Shown here: positions 32,110 through 39,552 of the stretch, in pieces
How positions within the stretch are numbered: the stretch's first letter is position 1
Layout of the letters: each line of letters opens with the position of its first letter
Notes under the pieces: generated by a model
What the model saw: only the letters and a program-made list of their open reading frames with translations
What the model was told of the DNA's origin: nothing
The model's database searches: none
Made by a program: the position numbers and the translations under genes
Assembly: GCA_026129305.1 (NCBI GenBank)
Contig: JAHCII010000004.1
Coordinates: forward strand, 74,446-121,101
Origin: Anaerolineales bacterium
GTDB taxonomy: Bacteria > Chloroflexota > Anaerolineae > Anaerolineales > UBA11579
DNA: 46,656 bases
Reading direction: 5' to 3'

Positions 32110-32490
32110 CTAAAACGTTCGCGTTTGTGCGGGCAGGGAGAGGCACAGTCGGATGCGCTCCAGCAGGTCTTCCAGCTCAAACGGCATGCTTAGGTATCCG
32201 CTGGCGCCCATTTCCAGGCAGGCTTGCCCATATCCAGCTTCACTTTCGCTGGATAGCACCATTACCGGCACTCCCTTGGCCTGCCATGCGGCCAACTGGC
32301 TGGCCAGGGCGCCGGGTGGGTCGTCTGGCCCGCTGTGCAGGATGACCAGTTGCGTTTCTGTGGATGGCTTGGTGCCCGGCAGGTACCCTTGCAGGCTCAG
32401 GCCAGCCACCAGCATCTGGCGCAGGTCTGCCTGTTCGATCAGCAAAAGAATTGGAATGCGTGGATACGCACGCAACTTGCCGGCGTCCAT
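32110..32490 (-). CDS. Pseudo-receiver (degenerate response-regulator receiver) protein
   Basis: 126 aa, a single receiver-like domain. Strand/helix order fits CheY, with the C-terminal ACLEMGASGYLSMPFELEDLLERI typical of receivers. Key residues are lost: the phospho-acceptor Asp is His52 (LVILHSGPD), the acidic pair is Glu19-Gln20 and the conserved Lys is Met102 (YLSMPF). It should not be phosphorylated in the usual way and may act as a protein-binding module. It lies 66 nt downstream of the small GTPase gene on the same strand. Confidence 0.75.
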   Translation of the reverse strand: MDAGKLRAYPRIPILLLIEQADLRQMLVAGLSLQGYLPGTKPSTETQLVILHSGPDDPPGALASQLAAWQAKGVPVMVLSSESEAGYGQACLEMGASGYLSMPFELEDLLERIRLCLSLPAQTRTF

Positions 32491-32556
32491 CTGGGCAGAG
32501 AACGTAGCCCGCCACCCAGCCCTTATGGCCCATTGGTACTATTTTTTGGCTGCTGC

Positions 32557-33087
32557 CTAAGCGTCCAGCTCGTTGAGGATGTTCTCGAGGAGTTCCAGCA
32601 GCACGGTTTTGACATTGTCTTTGTTCATGGAGACACAGGGCAGCATTTTGACCCCCTCTTCCAGACGCAGGGCCACGCGTATATCGTCCAGATCCCAGGC
32701 GTCTGGCAGGTCTTGCTTGCTGGCGGCCACCACATAAGGAGTTGGGGAGAAAGCCCGGAACGCTTCGAGGATGCCGCGCGCTTCCCGGAAGGTTTCGGGC
32801 CGGGTGCTGTCCACCATGACGATGAAACCCAGCATGCCCTCAGACAAGATCTCCCACATAAAGTCGAAGCGTTTTTGCCCGGGCGTGCCAAACAGATACA
32901 GCACCAAGTTGTCATCTACAGTGATGCGGCCAAAGTCCATGGCCACCGTGGTGGTCTCTTTAATGCGCTCTTCGGCGCTGCTGATCTTGCGTTCGGTGGA
33001 GACTACATCAATTTCACTGACGGTTTGGATGAATTCTGTTTTGCCTGCGCTGAAGGGGCCGGTGACGACCATTTTTACGGTAAGCAT
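32557..33087 (-). CDS. Small Ras-like GTPase of the MglA/CvnD group
   Basis: 176 aa. G1 is GPFSAGKT (10-17), followed by SEIDVVSTERKI and TTTVAMDFGRI, the switch I/G2 region. G3 is FGTPGQ (67-71) with Gln71 present. G4 reads SKQD (123-126) where N-K-x-D is usual. The sequence is close in pattern to CvnD GTPases of Streptomyces conservons and to MglA-like proteins that set cell polarity. It begins 10 nt after the DUF4388 gene. GTP-dependent signalling in the cytosol is likely; no roadblock/MglB partner is in the window. Confidence 0.88.
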   Translation of the reverse strand: MLTVKMVVTGPFSAGKTEFIQTVSEIDVVSTERKISSAEERIKETTTVAMDFGRITVDDNLVLYLFGTPGQKRFDFMWEILSEGMLGFIVMVDSTRPETFREARGILEAFRAFSPTPYVVAASKQDLPDAWDLDDIRVALRLEEGVKMLPCVSMNKDNVKTVLLELLENILNELDA

Positions 33088-33097
33088 GGCGGGCTCC

Positions 33098-33931
33098 CTA
33101 AATTGAGCGAATGCGATCCATCAAGCGGGTGATCAAGTTCTTTTGCTCTTGGGCTTCCATGCCGGGGAAGGCCGCTTTCAGGCCGTCCAACTGGGTGGGC
33201 GCCCCTTCGGCGCGCACCAGCTTCACCAACCCGGCCTGCAGCAAGCCGTAGACGATGCGGCGGATCTCCAGATCGTTCATTTTGCTGGCTTTGGCGATCT
33301 GGCGGATGCTGTTCTTGGGATTAATGTAAGAGACGACCCGCCATTCTTCGACGTTGAGGTTGACCTTCTTGAGATTGACCCCAGGGCGGTCAGTGAAGGC
33401 CAGCGCCATGTCCAGCGTGGGCACTTCCAGGTTGAGTTGCTCCCACTCGGACACCTGGCGGGCACCCTCGATAATCAAATTTTCCAATGGGATGCGCAAG
33501 GGGATCTTGCCCTCGGGCACATCCTGATGGGTCTCGAACTTGAAGTGGCCTTCGACCCAGGTGAAAAGCTGCTGAATGATGCCTACATAATAATCTTGCA
33601 GACTTTCCAGAATATCGCTGCGCGTGACATATCCGGAGTTGATCAGCAACAGGCCCAGCTCTTTGTCGTTCATGCTACCGGCGCGTGTGCGCAGCGTGGC
33701 CAACTGGGCGTCGTTGATCTTTTCAGAGCGGTGCAATACTTCAGGCAGGCTGCTCTGGGCGCCGTCCGCATCGCTGGCCAGCTGCGCGTAAGCCAGCTTG
33801 CCCTGGCGGAAGATCAGCCGGGCGCCCTCACTGGGTACGTCCACCAGCAGCGCGCCGCTTTTGCTGGCCAGGTTGACCAGGTTGAGCAGCTGGGTGGTAC
33901 TGAAGTCTTGCAAATTGCCTTGGAGCGCCAT
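33098..33931 (-). CDS. DUF4388 (PATAN-type) domain protein
   Basis: 277 aa from ATG 33931; upstream in-frame codons to 34033 overlap the promoter. The N-terminal DUF4388 domain is clear: MALQGNLQDFSTTQLLNLVN, then SGALLVDVPSEGARLIFRQG and GKLAYAQL. The middle (residues 90-160) has the LLINSGYVTRSDILESLQDY and LFTWVEGHFKFE pattern of PATAN proteins. The C-terminus has a winged-helix-like segment (NSIRQIAKASKMNDLEIRRIVYGLLQAGLV). It heads the operon with the GTPase and pseudo-receiver genes. Confidence 0.88.
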   Translation of the reverse strand: MALQGNLQDFSTTQLLNLVNLASKSGALLVDVPSEGARLIFRQGKLAYAQLASDADGAQSSLPEVLHRSEKINDAQLATLRTRAGSMNDKELGLLLINSGYVTRSDILESLQDYYVGIIQQLFTWVEGHFKFETHQDVPEGKIPLRIPLENLIIEGARQVSEWEQLNLEVPTLDMALAFTDRPGVNLKKVNLNVEEWRVVSYINPKNSIRQIAKASKMNDLEIRRIVYGLLQAGLVKLVRAEGAPTQLDGLKAAFPGMEAQEQKNLITRLMDRIRSI

Positions 33932-33956
33932 AGGATGCCGTCTGCCTCGATAGGCG

Positions 33957-33962
33957 ATTATA
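33957..33962 (-). promoter_or_regulatory. Promoter of the DUF4388-GTPase module
   Basis: TATAAT on the minus strand (33962-33957) predicts a start near 33950 and a leader of about 19 nt before ATG 33931. Confidence 0.55.
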
Positions 33963-34039
33963 CATGTTCGCAGGGGCTGGCGAGCGGAGGCGCTCGGCCC
34001 TGCGTGATTGCGGTAGTTGACACCCCCAGGCACCCCGAA

Positions 34040-34045
34040 TATAAT
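34040..34045 (+). promoter_or_regulatory. -10 box of tRNA-Asn
   Basis: TATAAT at 34040-34045, ending 10 nt before the first base of the mature tRNA. Confidence 0.65.
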
Positions 34046-34055
34046 CCAGCCGCCT

Positions 34056-34127
34056 TCCTCGGTAGCTCAATGGCAGAGCGGGCGGCTGTTAACCGCTAGG
34101 CTGTAGGTTCGAATCCTACCCGAGGAG
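34056..34127 (+). tRNA. tRNA-Asn (anticodon GTT)
   Basis: 72 nt cloverleaf. Acceptor TCCTCGG pairs with CCGAGGA (34120-34126), discriminator G34127. D-arm GCTCAATGGCAGAGC, anticodon loop CTGTTAA, T-arm GTAGG-TTCGAAT-CCTAC. The CCA end is not encoded. Confidence 0.96.
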
Positions 34128-34134
34128 CTAAGAC

Positions 34135-34165
34135 ACGGCCTGTTTTTCGGGCCGTCTCTTTTTAA
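34135..34165 (+). terminator. Terminator after tRNA-Asn
   Basis: The stem ACGGCC (34135-34140) pairs with GGCCGT (34150-34155), followed by CTCTTTTT. Confidence 0.75.
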
Positions 34166-34207
34166 TCCGATACACTCCACAGCCTGACTGAATTCAAGGT
34201 GTATTGC

Positions 34208-34236
34208 TTGGCACGCTGTGCTCGAAGTGGTAAGCT
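34208..34236 (+). promoter_or_regulatory. Possible ptsI promoter
   Basis: TTGGCA (34208-34213), 17-bp spacer, TAAGCT (34231-34236). It gives a leader of about 60 nt before ATG 34304. Confidence 0.4.
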
Positions 34237-34303
34237 CAAAGCCGAAGGATAGCAAGGCGCACCGGCTTTAGAAGCCGCAGTTATTCGCCCTGCACGGAAC
34301 ACA

Positions 34304-36043
34304 ATGGATACTGCTGCAGCCAATCTCACCATCAAAGGGGTCCCAGCCTCGGCTGGGATCGCCATCGGCAAACCCTGGGTCTACCGGCCAGCCCAAGCGG
34401 CCGTGAAACCACGCAGCATTGCGGATGTGGACCAGGAGCTGGAACGTTTCGAAGCCGCCCGGCAGGAAGCGCTGCAGCAGTTGGGCGCCCTGGCCTCCAA
34501 GACCCGCGCCGAGATCGGCCAGGCTGAGGCTGAGATCTTTGAAGCGCATCAGCTTTTTCTGGAAGACGATGAACTGATCAAGGCCATTACCCACGGCGTG
34601 CAGAGCGAGAAGATCTGTGCCGAGGCGGCAGTGGACGCGGCGATCAATGCCGCGGCGGCCCAGCTCAGTGCTTTGGAGGACGACTATTTCCGGGCGCGGG
34701 CAAGCGATTTGCGGGATGTAGGCCGCCGGCTGGTGAACCTGCTGCTGGGCGTGGACACTGGCTTACGAGATTTTCCGACCCACCCGGTGGTTGTGCTGGC
34801 CGAGGATCTAACGCCCTCCGACACCATGCAGTTTGAGAAGTCCAAGCTGTTGGCTTTGGTGACCGTGCAGGGCGGCCCCACATCGCACACCGCCATCCTG
34901 GCGGGCAGCATGGGCATCCCCGCCTTGGTGAGCGTGCCGGTGGACCTGGCCGCTGCGGAGCGCAGCCCTCAGGTGATAGTGGATGGCAGCATAGGCCAGC
35001 TGATCCTTGACCCGCATGCGGATCTGTTGGCTGCCAAACAAGCTGAGCAGGCCCAACTGCAGGCTAAACACCGCGCGGCCGAAGCGCGCAGCCGTGAAGC
35101 CGCCATCACGCTGGATGGCCATGTGGTTGAGATTGTGGCCAACATCGGCAATCTGGAAGGCGCCCAGAAGGCTCTGCAGCATGGTGCCGAAGGAGTGGGG
35201 CTATTCCGTACAGAATTTCTTTTCCTCGACCGTGAGCAGATGCCCACTGAGGAGGAACAAACCCAGGCCTACCGGCAGATCTTTGAGGTGCTGCGCGGCA
35301 AGCCGGTCGTCGTGCGTACTCTGGACATTGGCGGCGACAAAGCAGTGAGTTACCTGGGTTTCAAAGATGAGGCCAACCCCTTCCTTGGCTGGCGGGCCAT
35401 CCGCATGATAGATGGTCGCTCAGACGTGCTGCTTTGCCAGTTGCGAGCGCTGCTGTGCGCCGGGGTGGATGCCGACCTGCGCATTATGGTGCCGATGGTC
35501 TCGCGCCTGACAGAGGTCGAGCAAGCCCGCAGCTTGCTGAAGCTGGCGCAAGAACAGCTCCAAAGTGAAGGCCTGCCCGCCTGCCCAAGCCCTCAGTTCG
35601 GCATCATGGTTGAGGTGCCCTCGGCTGCCCTGGTGGCGGAGCACATCGCTCCCATGGTGGACTTTTTCAGCATCGGCACCAATGACCTCACTCAATACAC
35701 CATGGCCGTGGACCGCACCAATGAGCGGGTGGTGCAGATTGCCAGCACTTTCCATCCCAGCGTACTGCGGTTGATCCAGATGACGATTGAAGCCGCCCAT
35801 CACCACGGAAAATGGGTGGGCCTGTGCGGCGAATTCGCTTCCAACCCGGCGGCGGTGCCCCTGTTGTTGGGTATGGGTCTGGACGAGTTCAGCATGTCTT
35901 CAGTCAACATCCCCGACATCAAAGATCTGATCCGCCGCTTTTCGATGGATGAGTGCCGCGAGATTGCCCGCCATGCGCTGAGCCTGCCCAAAGCGGCTGC
36001 GGTGGAAGCCTATCTCAAGTCGATCCATCAGCACAAGCAATAA
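34304..36043 (+). CDS. ptsI: Phosphoenolpyruvate-protein phosphotransferase (enzyme I)
   Basis: 579 aa, full length. The N-terminal swivelling domain has the phospho-His195 in TVQGGPTSHTAILAG. The PEP-binding TIM barrel shows GVGLFRTEFLFLDRE, VVRTLDIGGDK, FGIMVEVPSA, FFSIGTNDLTQYTMAVDR and the catalytic Cys in LCGEFASNP. It passes phosphate from PEP to HPr in the PTS. No HPr or EII gene is nearby, so the acceptor may be encoded elsewhere. The first residues contain KGVPASAGIAIG as usual. Confidence 0.95.
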   Translation: MDTAAANLTIKGVPASAGIAIGKPWVYRPAQAAVKPRSIADVDQELERFEAARQEALQQLGALASKTRAEIGQAEAEIFEAHQLFLEDDELIKAITHGVQSEKICAEAAVDAAINAAAAQLSALEDDYFRARASDLRDVGRRLVNLLLGVDTGLRDFPTHPVVVLAEDLTPSDTMQFEKSKLLALVTVQGGPTSHTAILAGSMGIPALVSVPVDLAAAERSPQVIVDGSIGQLILDPHADLLAAKQAEQAQLQAKHRAAEARSREAAITLDGHVVEIVANIGNLEGAQKALQHGAEGVGLFRTEFLFLDREQMPTEEEQTQAYRQIFEVLRGKPVVVRTLDIGGDKAVSYLGFKDEANPFLGWRAIRMIDGRSDVLLCQLRALLCAGVDADLRIMVPMVSRLTEVEQARSLLKLAQEQLQSEGLPACPSPQFGIMVEVPSAALVAEHIAPMVDFFSIGTNDLTQYTMAVDRTNERVVQIASTFHPSVLRLIQMTIEAAHHHGKWVGLCGEFASNPAAVPLLLGMGLDEFSMSSVNIPDIKDLIRRFSMDECREIARHALSLPKAAAVEAYLKSIHQHKQ

Positions 36044-36060
36044 AGAGAATAGAGGCTTGT

Positions 36061-36903
36061 TTGACCAAGCACGAAATTCCAGCAAACCTGGAACACTATT
36101 TGAGCCTGGCGGTGGACTGCGCCCGCAAGGCTGGGGCTTTGCTGGAGCAAGGCTATGAAAAAGAAAAGCAGGTGGAGCACAAAAGCTCTGCTGTGGATTG
36201 GGTTACCGAGTATGATCGCGCCTCAGAAGAGCTGATCGTCGGGCGGCTGACGGCAGCCTACCCTGGCCATGGCATCGTCGGTGAAGAAGGCAGCCGTCGA
36301 GAAAGCCAGGATGGCCATGCCTGGTATATCGATCCGCTGGACGGCACCAGCAACTATGCCCACAATTTCCCTGTGTTTTCGGTCTCGATCGCGCTATACA
36401 GAGACGGCGCCCCTCTGGTGGGCGTGGTCTTTGACCCTTTGCGTGATGAGCTTTTTACTGCGGTACAGGGACAGGGCGCTTTCCTGACCCGCGCCGGCGT
36501 AAAACAGCGCCTGCAGGTCAGCCAAGTGGCTCCGCTGGCTGCCGGGCTGATCGCTACCGGGTTCCCGTACGACAGCCACACCAGCCAGCACAACAACATC
36601 ACCGAATTGGGGGCATTCCTGCGCCGGGCGCAGGGCATTCGCCGGGCCGGCTCGGCGGCGCTGGACATGGCTTACGTGGCGGCTGGGCGCCTGGATGGCT
36701 ACTGGGAGTTCAAGTTGCGCGCTTGGGACATGGCAGCTGCCCGGCTGATCGTGGAGGAGGCCGGCGGGGTGATCACCCAGCCAGATGGCCAGCCCATCCA
36801 GATGCAGGAAATACTGGCGGTAGTGGCCAACAACGGCCGCATTCATGGGGAAATGCTCGAAGTGCTGGCGCAAGCTGCTGCCCAGCGCGGCGCGCAGGAT
36901 TGA
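36061..36903 (+). CDS. Inositol-monophosphatase family phosphatase
   Basis: 280 aa. TTG 36061 has AGAGG 5 nt upstream; the frame continues upstream only inside ptsI. Metal-binding motifs are intact: GEEGS, WYIDPLDGTSNYAH (D-P-x-D-G-T) and AWDMAAARLIVEEAGG (W-D-x-A-A). These Mg2+-dependent enzymes dephosphorylate inositol-1-phosphate, fructose-1,6-bisphosphate, PAP or histidinol phosphate; the sequence alone does not decide. It is 17 nt downstream of ptsI, probably in the same transcript. Confidence 0.92.
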   Translation: MTKHEIPANLEHYLSLAVDCARKAGALLEQGYEKEKQVEHKSSAVDWVTEYDRASEELIVGRLTAAYPGHGIVGEEGSRRESQDGHAWYIDPLDGTSNYAHNFPVFSVSIALYRDGAPLVGVVFDPLRDELFTAVQGQGAFLTRAGVKQRLQVSQVAPLAAGLIATGFPYDSHTSQHNNITELGAFLRRAQGIRRAGSAALDMAYVAAGRLDGYWEFKLRAWDMAAARLIVEEAGGVITQPDGQPIQMQEILAVVANNGRIHGEMLEVLAQAAAQRGAQD

Positions 36904-36939
36904 CCCAGGCGGCCCAACGCACGCGGCCAAGCTGGCGTG

Positions 36940-36945
36940 TATAAT
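36940..36945 (+). promoter_or_regulatory. Leaderless promoter of the DUF2089 gene
   Basis: TATAAT (36940-36945) ends exactly 6 nt before ATG 36952. An in-frame GTG at 36937 lies across the -10 box and so cannot be used from this promoter. Confidence 0.65.
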
Positions 36946-36951
36946 GCGCGT

Positions 36952-37329
36952 ATGTACCCGATTCCCCACGAATGCCCCGTTTGCCATGGCGAACTGCACA
37001 TCACCCGTCTGGTTTGCCGCGAGTGTGACACGGCGATCGAAGGCCGCTTTCTGGCTGGCGCTTTTTCCCGCCTCAGCGAGGAGCAACTGCATTTCGTAGA
37101 AGCCTTTGTGCGCAACGAAGGCAAGATCACCCGCATGGAAGAGGACTTCGGCCTCTCTTACCCCACCATTCGCAGCCGCCTGCACGAGGTCATTCGCGCT
37201 TTGGGTTATGAGCCGGGCAAAGATGCCGTCGCCAAGCTGACCGAAGAAGAGCGCCGGCGTATTCTGGAGGACTTAGACAAGGGCAAAATCACCTCCGAAG
37301 AAGCCATGCGCATGTTGGAAGAGGGTTGA
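36952..37329 (+). CDS. DUF2089 protein (zinc ribbon plus helix-turn-helix)
   Basis: 125 aa. A zinc ribbon (CPVC ... CREC) is followed by FSRLSEEQLHFVEAFVRNEG, a helix-turn-helix-like region (KITRMEEDFGLSYPTIRSRLHEVI) and a C-terminal helical pair (TEEERRRILEDLDKGKITSEEAMRML) of SHOCT-like type. This is the full DUF2089 pattern. Such proteins are thought to be small DNA-binding regulators. It is a single-gene unit with its own promoter and terminator. Confidence 0.92.
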   Translation: MYPIPHECPVCHGELHITRLVCRECDTAIEGRFLAGAFSRLSEEQLHFVEAFVRNEGKITRMEEDFGLSYPTIRSRLHEVIRALGYEPGKDAVAKLTEEERRRILEDLDKGKITSEEAMRMLEEG

Positions 37330-37339
37330 TCTACTAACA

Positions 37340-37367
37340 AAAACTCGCCGACCGGCGAGTTTTTTTT
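37340..37367 (+). terminator. Terminator after the DUF2089 gene
   Basis: ACTCGCCG (37343-37350), AC, CGGCGAGT (37353-37360), flanked by an A-run and followed by seven T. Confidence 0.92.
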
Positions 37368-37375
37368 GACAAAGG

Positions 37376-37705
37376 TTATTCAGTTTTGGCCGCTGGTTTG
37401 CTTTCGCCAGCGGTCTTCTCTTTTGCGGTGGTTTCCTTCGCTGGAGCGCTGCTGGTTTCCGCGCTGCTGGGCTTGCCCTCCGCGGCTGCCGGCGCACTGG
37501 GTTTGGTGGCCGGCAGGGCGGAGGGTTTCTTTTTGTCGGTCACATAAAAGCCGGAACCTTTAAAGGCTACGGCAGCCGGTTTGTAGACCTTTTGCAAGGA
37601 ATGCTTGCGGCATTCCGGGCAGATCTTCAGCGGGTTGTCTTCAAAACCTTGGCGCACGTCGAATTCGTGGCCGCAATTGGCGCAGTGGTAGGTGTAGATC
37701 GGCAT
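37376..37705 (-). CDS. FmdB-family zinc-ribbon protein
   Basis: 109 aa. The N-terminus MPIYTYHCANCGHEFDVRQG, then CPEC and the conserved KVYKPAAVAFKGSGFYVTD, is the typical FmdB/CxxC_CxxC_SSSS domain. The remaining 50 residues are low-complexity Ala/Lys/Glu/Pro. The role is unclear; the family was named for a putative regulator in methylotrophs. A TATAAT on the minus strand (37741-37736) lies upstream, with a predicted leader of about 24 nt. Confidence 0.92.
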   Translation of the reverse strand: MPIYTYHCANCGHEFDVRQGFEDNPLKICPECRKHSLQKVYKPAAVAFKGSGFYVTDKKKPSALPATKPSAPAAAEGKPSSAETSSAPAKETTAKEKTAGESKPAAKTE

Positions 37706-37735
37706 GTTTGTTTACGTATATAACGAACGGGCGGC

Positions 37736-37741
37736 ATTATA
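37736..37741 (-). promoter_or_regulatory. -10 box of the FmdB gene
   Basis: TATAAT on the minus strand; a start near 37729 gives a short leader to ATG 37705. Confidence 0.5.
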
Positions 37742-37775
37742 GCCCTGCGCCAGGGGCTTGGCAATAGCCGGCGGC

Positions 37776-39476
37776 TTAACCGTCCACCCGGCTTTGGGCC
37801 GTCTGGCGCCAATCCTCGAGGCTGGCGCCGGCCGGCAGCTCCAGCAGGCTGCGCCAGTCCGCCAGCGCGTTCTGGTTTTGGCCCAAAGCTTCCAGGGACA
37901 TGGCCCGCCAATAAAAGAACATGGCGCGTTGCTGGTCTGTCTCCACACGCGGGCTGCTGGTGTTGATCTCAAAAAAGGCCAGGCTGGGGTTGCCGGTGAA
38001 CAGGTGGGCGCGAGCCAAACCAATGCGGGCTTCAAACCAATCGGGCAAGCCGTTGACGGCGATTTGCATGTATCCCAGTGCGCTGGAGGGGCGGCCTTCT
38101 TCCAGGTCTTGAAGGCCGTGATAGTACGAGGCGTAGGGCAGGTTGGGATCCAGCGTCAGACCGTGGTCAAAAGCATTCAGTGCATCCGCGCTTTTGCCGG
38201 TGTGTTCAAAACCCAAGCCCAGCAGCTGCCAGCCCAGCGGGTCGCGGCCATTGAAACTTAGATAGCGCTGCATGGTCACGATCGAGGCTGGGTAGTCGCC
38301 GGAACCCTGTTCCGCCTCCGCTTTGGCCAGATAGTTGGGCAGCAGGGTCAGGTCCAGGTCGTGCGCCAGTTGGCTGCTCTGCAAGGCGGCTGCGTAGTCG
38401 CCGCGCGCCAGGGCTAGGCGGGCCTGGTAGTACAGCACCAGCGGCGAGTTGGGAGCCAGGCTGGCCGCGCGGGCAATATCTTCGCCAGCGGCATCCAGAT
38501 TGTTGCGACCCAGGTTGAAGGCGGCTCGCTGCAAATAGGCATCGACATAATTGGCGTCCAGTAGCACGGCGGTGTTCAGATCGGTGATCACATCGCCACT
38601 GCCGCCGGCCAGGCTGGCCCGCGCCCGCCCCAGGTAAGCTGGGGCAAAGCTGGGCAGGGCTTGAATGGCGCGGTCAAAGGCCGCGTTGGCCGCCGTCAGG
38701 TTGCCGGCGCCCAGGTAGGCTTCGCCCAGGTAATATGCCACGTCGGCTGCTTGCGGGTTGCTGGTCAGCAGCGCTTCAAAGGCATTGGCCGCCGCGGCCC
38801 AGTTTTGCGCTCCCAGCGCCTGCAGCCCTTCGCTGTAACCTGGGCTTTCCGGGTGGGGCGTGTCCACATAAACTGGCGTGGGGGTGTAGGTGGCTTGCAG
38901 CAACTCTTGCGGGTTGCTGGGCACCAACACGGGCAGGGTGGCCGTGGCGCGGCTGGGCGGTAGTGTGCTGCTGCCAGGACTGACCAGGGCTTGACTGCTG
39001 CCCAGGTTGTCCATCAAGCCATCCAGCAGATTGTTCTCCGCGGCGTAATAAGCCAATAGGATTAATACGACCCCCAGGCCCAATGCCGCCAGGATGCTGC
39101 GCAACGACCAGGGTTTCTCGCGTGTTTTGCGCCTGCGTTTGCGGATCTTGGGCGCGGCGATCTCTCTGGTATGCCATTCCTCGGTTTCTTCGGGAAGGAA
39201 GGCGGGCACATGGGGCAGCGGCGCATCCGCATCCAGCAGCTTTAGGTCATGCCGGGCGGCACTATTTTCGGGGTCCAAAAAGAGCACATTTTGCAGACAA
39301 TAAATGCGTTCTTCGCGAGATTCCACTGTGGTGCTCATCAGCAGCCAATACAGCGGCTCTCGGTTGTCTCTTTTGAGCAGCTTTAACAAAAGCTGGCGCG
39401 CAAGTGCCGGGTTGCCTTGCTTGCTGGCCTCAACGGCTTTCTCCAATAAGGCATCTTTGGAGGATTTGGCACTCAT
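37776..39476 (-). CDS. Membrane-anchored TPR protein
   Basis: 566 aa from ATG 39476; an in-frame start at 39494 overlaps the promoter. A cytoplasmic N-terminal part (about 1-120) has one or two TPR-like helices (ASKQGNPALARQLLLKLLK) and a basic cluster (KIRKRRRKTREK). One membrane helix follows (about 127-147, ILAALGLGVVLILLAYYA), then a Thr/Pro linker and an extracytoplasmic region with eight or more TPR repeats (e.g. AADVAYYLGEAYLGAGN, APAYLGRARASLAGG). It probably serves as a protein-binding scaffold. Partners are unknown. Confidence 0.87.
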   Translation of the reverse strand: MSAKSSKDALLEKAVEASKQGNPALARQLLLKLLKRDNREPLYWLLMSTTVESREERIYCLQNVLFLDPENSAARHDLKLLDADAPLPHVPAFLPEETEEWHTREIAAPKIRKRRRKTREKPWSLRSILAALGLGVVLILLAYYAAENNLLDGLMDNLGSSQALVSPGSSTLPPSRATATLPVLVPSNPQELLQATYTPTPVYVDTPHPESPGYSEGLQALGAQNWAAAANAFEALLTSNPQAADVAYYLGEAYLGAGNLTAANAAFDRAIQALPSFAPAYLGRARASLAGGSGDVITDLNTAVLLDANYVDAYLQRAAFNLGRNNLDAAGEDIARAASLAPNSPLVLYYQARLALARGDYAAALQSSQLAHDLDLTLLPNYLAKAEAEQGSGDYPASIVTMQRYLSFNGRDPLGWQLLGLGFEHTGKSADALNAFDHGLTLDPNLPYASYYHGLQDLEEGRPSSALGYMQIAVNGLPDWFEARIGLARAHLFTGNPSLAFFEINTSSPRVETDQQRAMFFYWRAMSLEALGQNQNALADWRSLLELPAGASLEDWRQTAQSRVDG

Positions 39477-39484
39477 ATGCGGTG

Positions 39485-39490
39485 AGTGTA
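39485..39490 (-). promoter_or_regulatory. -10 box of the TPR gene
   Basis: TACACT on the minus strand ends 8 nt before ATG 39476, with TTGTTG 17 nt upstream as a possible -35. It faces away from the LysM gene promoter at 39541. Confidence 0.55.
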
Positions 39491-39540
39491 GCACAGCGTA
39501 TATGGGCCAACAAGCCAGCCGGCATTGGCAGGCCGCTCGG

Positions 39541-39546
39541 TATAAT
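39541..39546 (+). promoter_or_regulatory. Leaderless promoter with GTG start
   Basis: TATAAT (39541-39546) ends 6 nt before GTG 39553, which begins a lipoprotein signal in the same frame. The spacing decides the start of this gene. Confidence 0.65.
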
Positions 39547-39552
39547 TTGCCG

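Noticed and set aside
39304..39552. N-terminal extension of the LysM lipoprotein
   Set aside because: It would run through the divergent TPR gene and the promoter, and bury the lipoprotein signal; the GTG at 39553 fits the promoter spacing.
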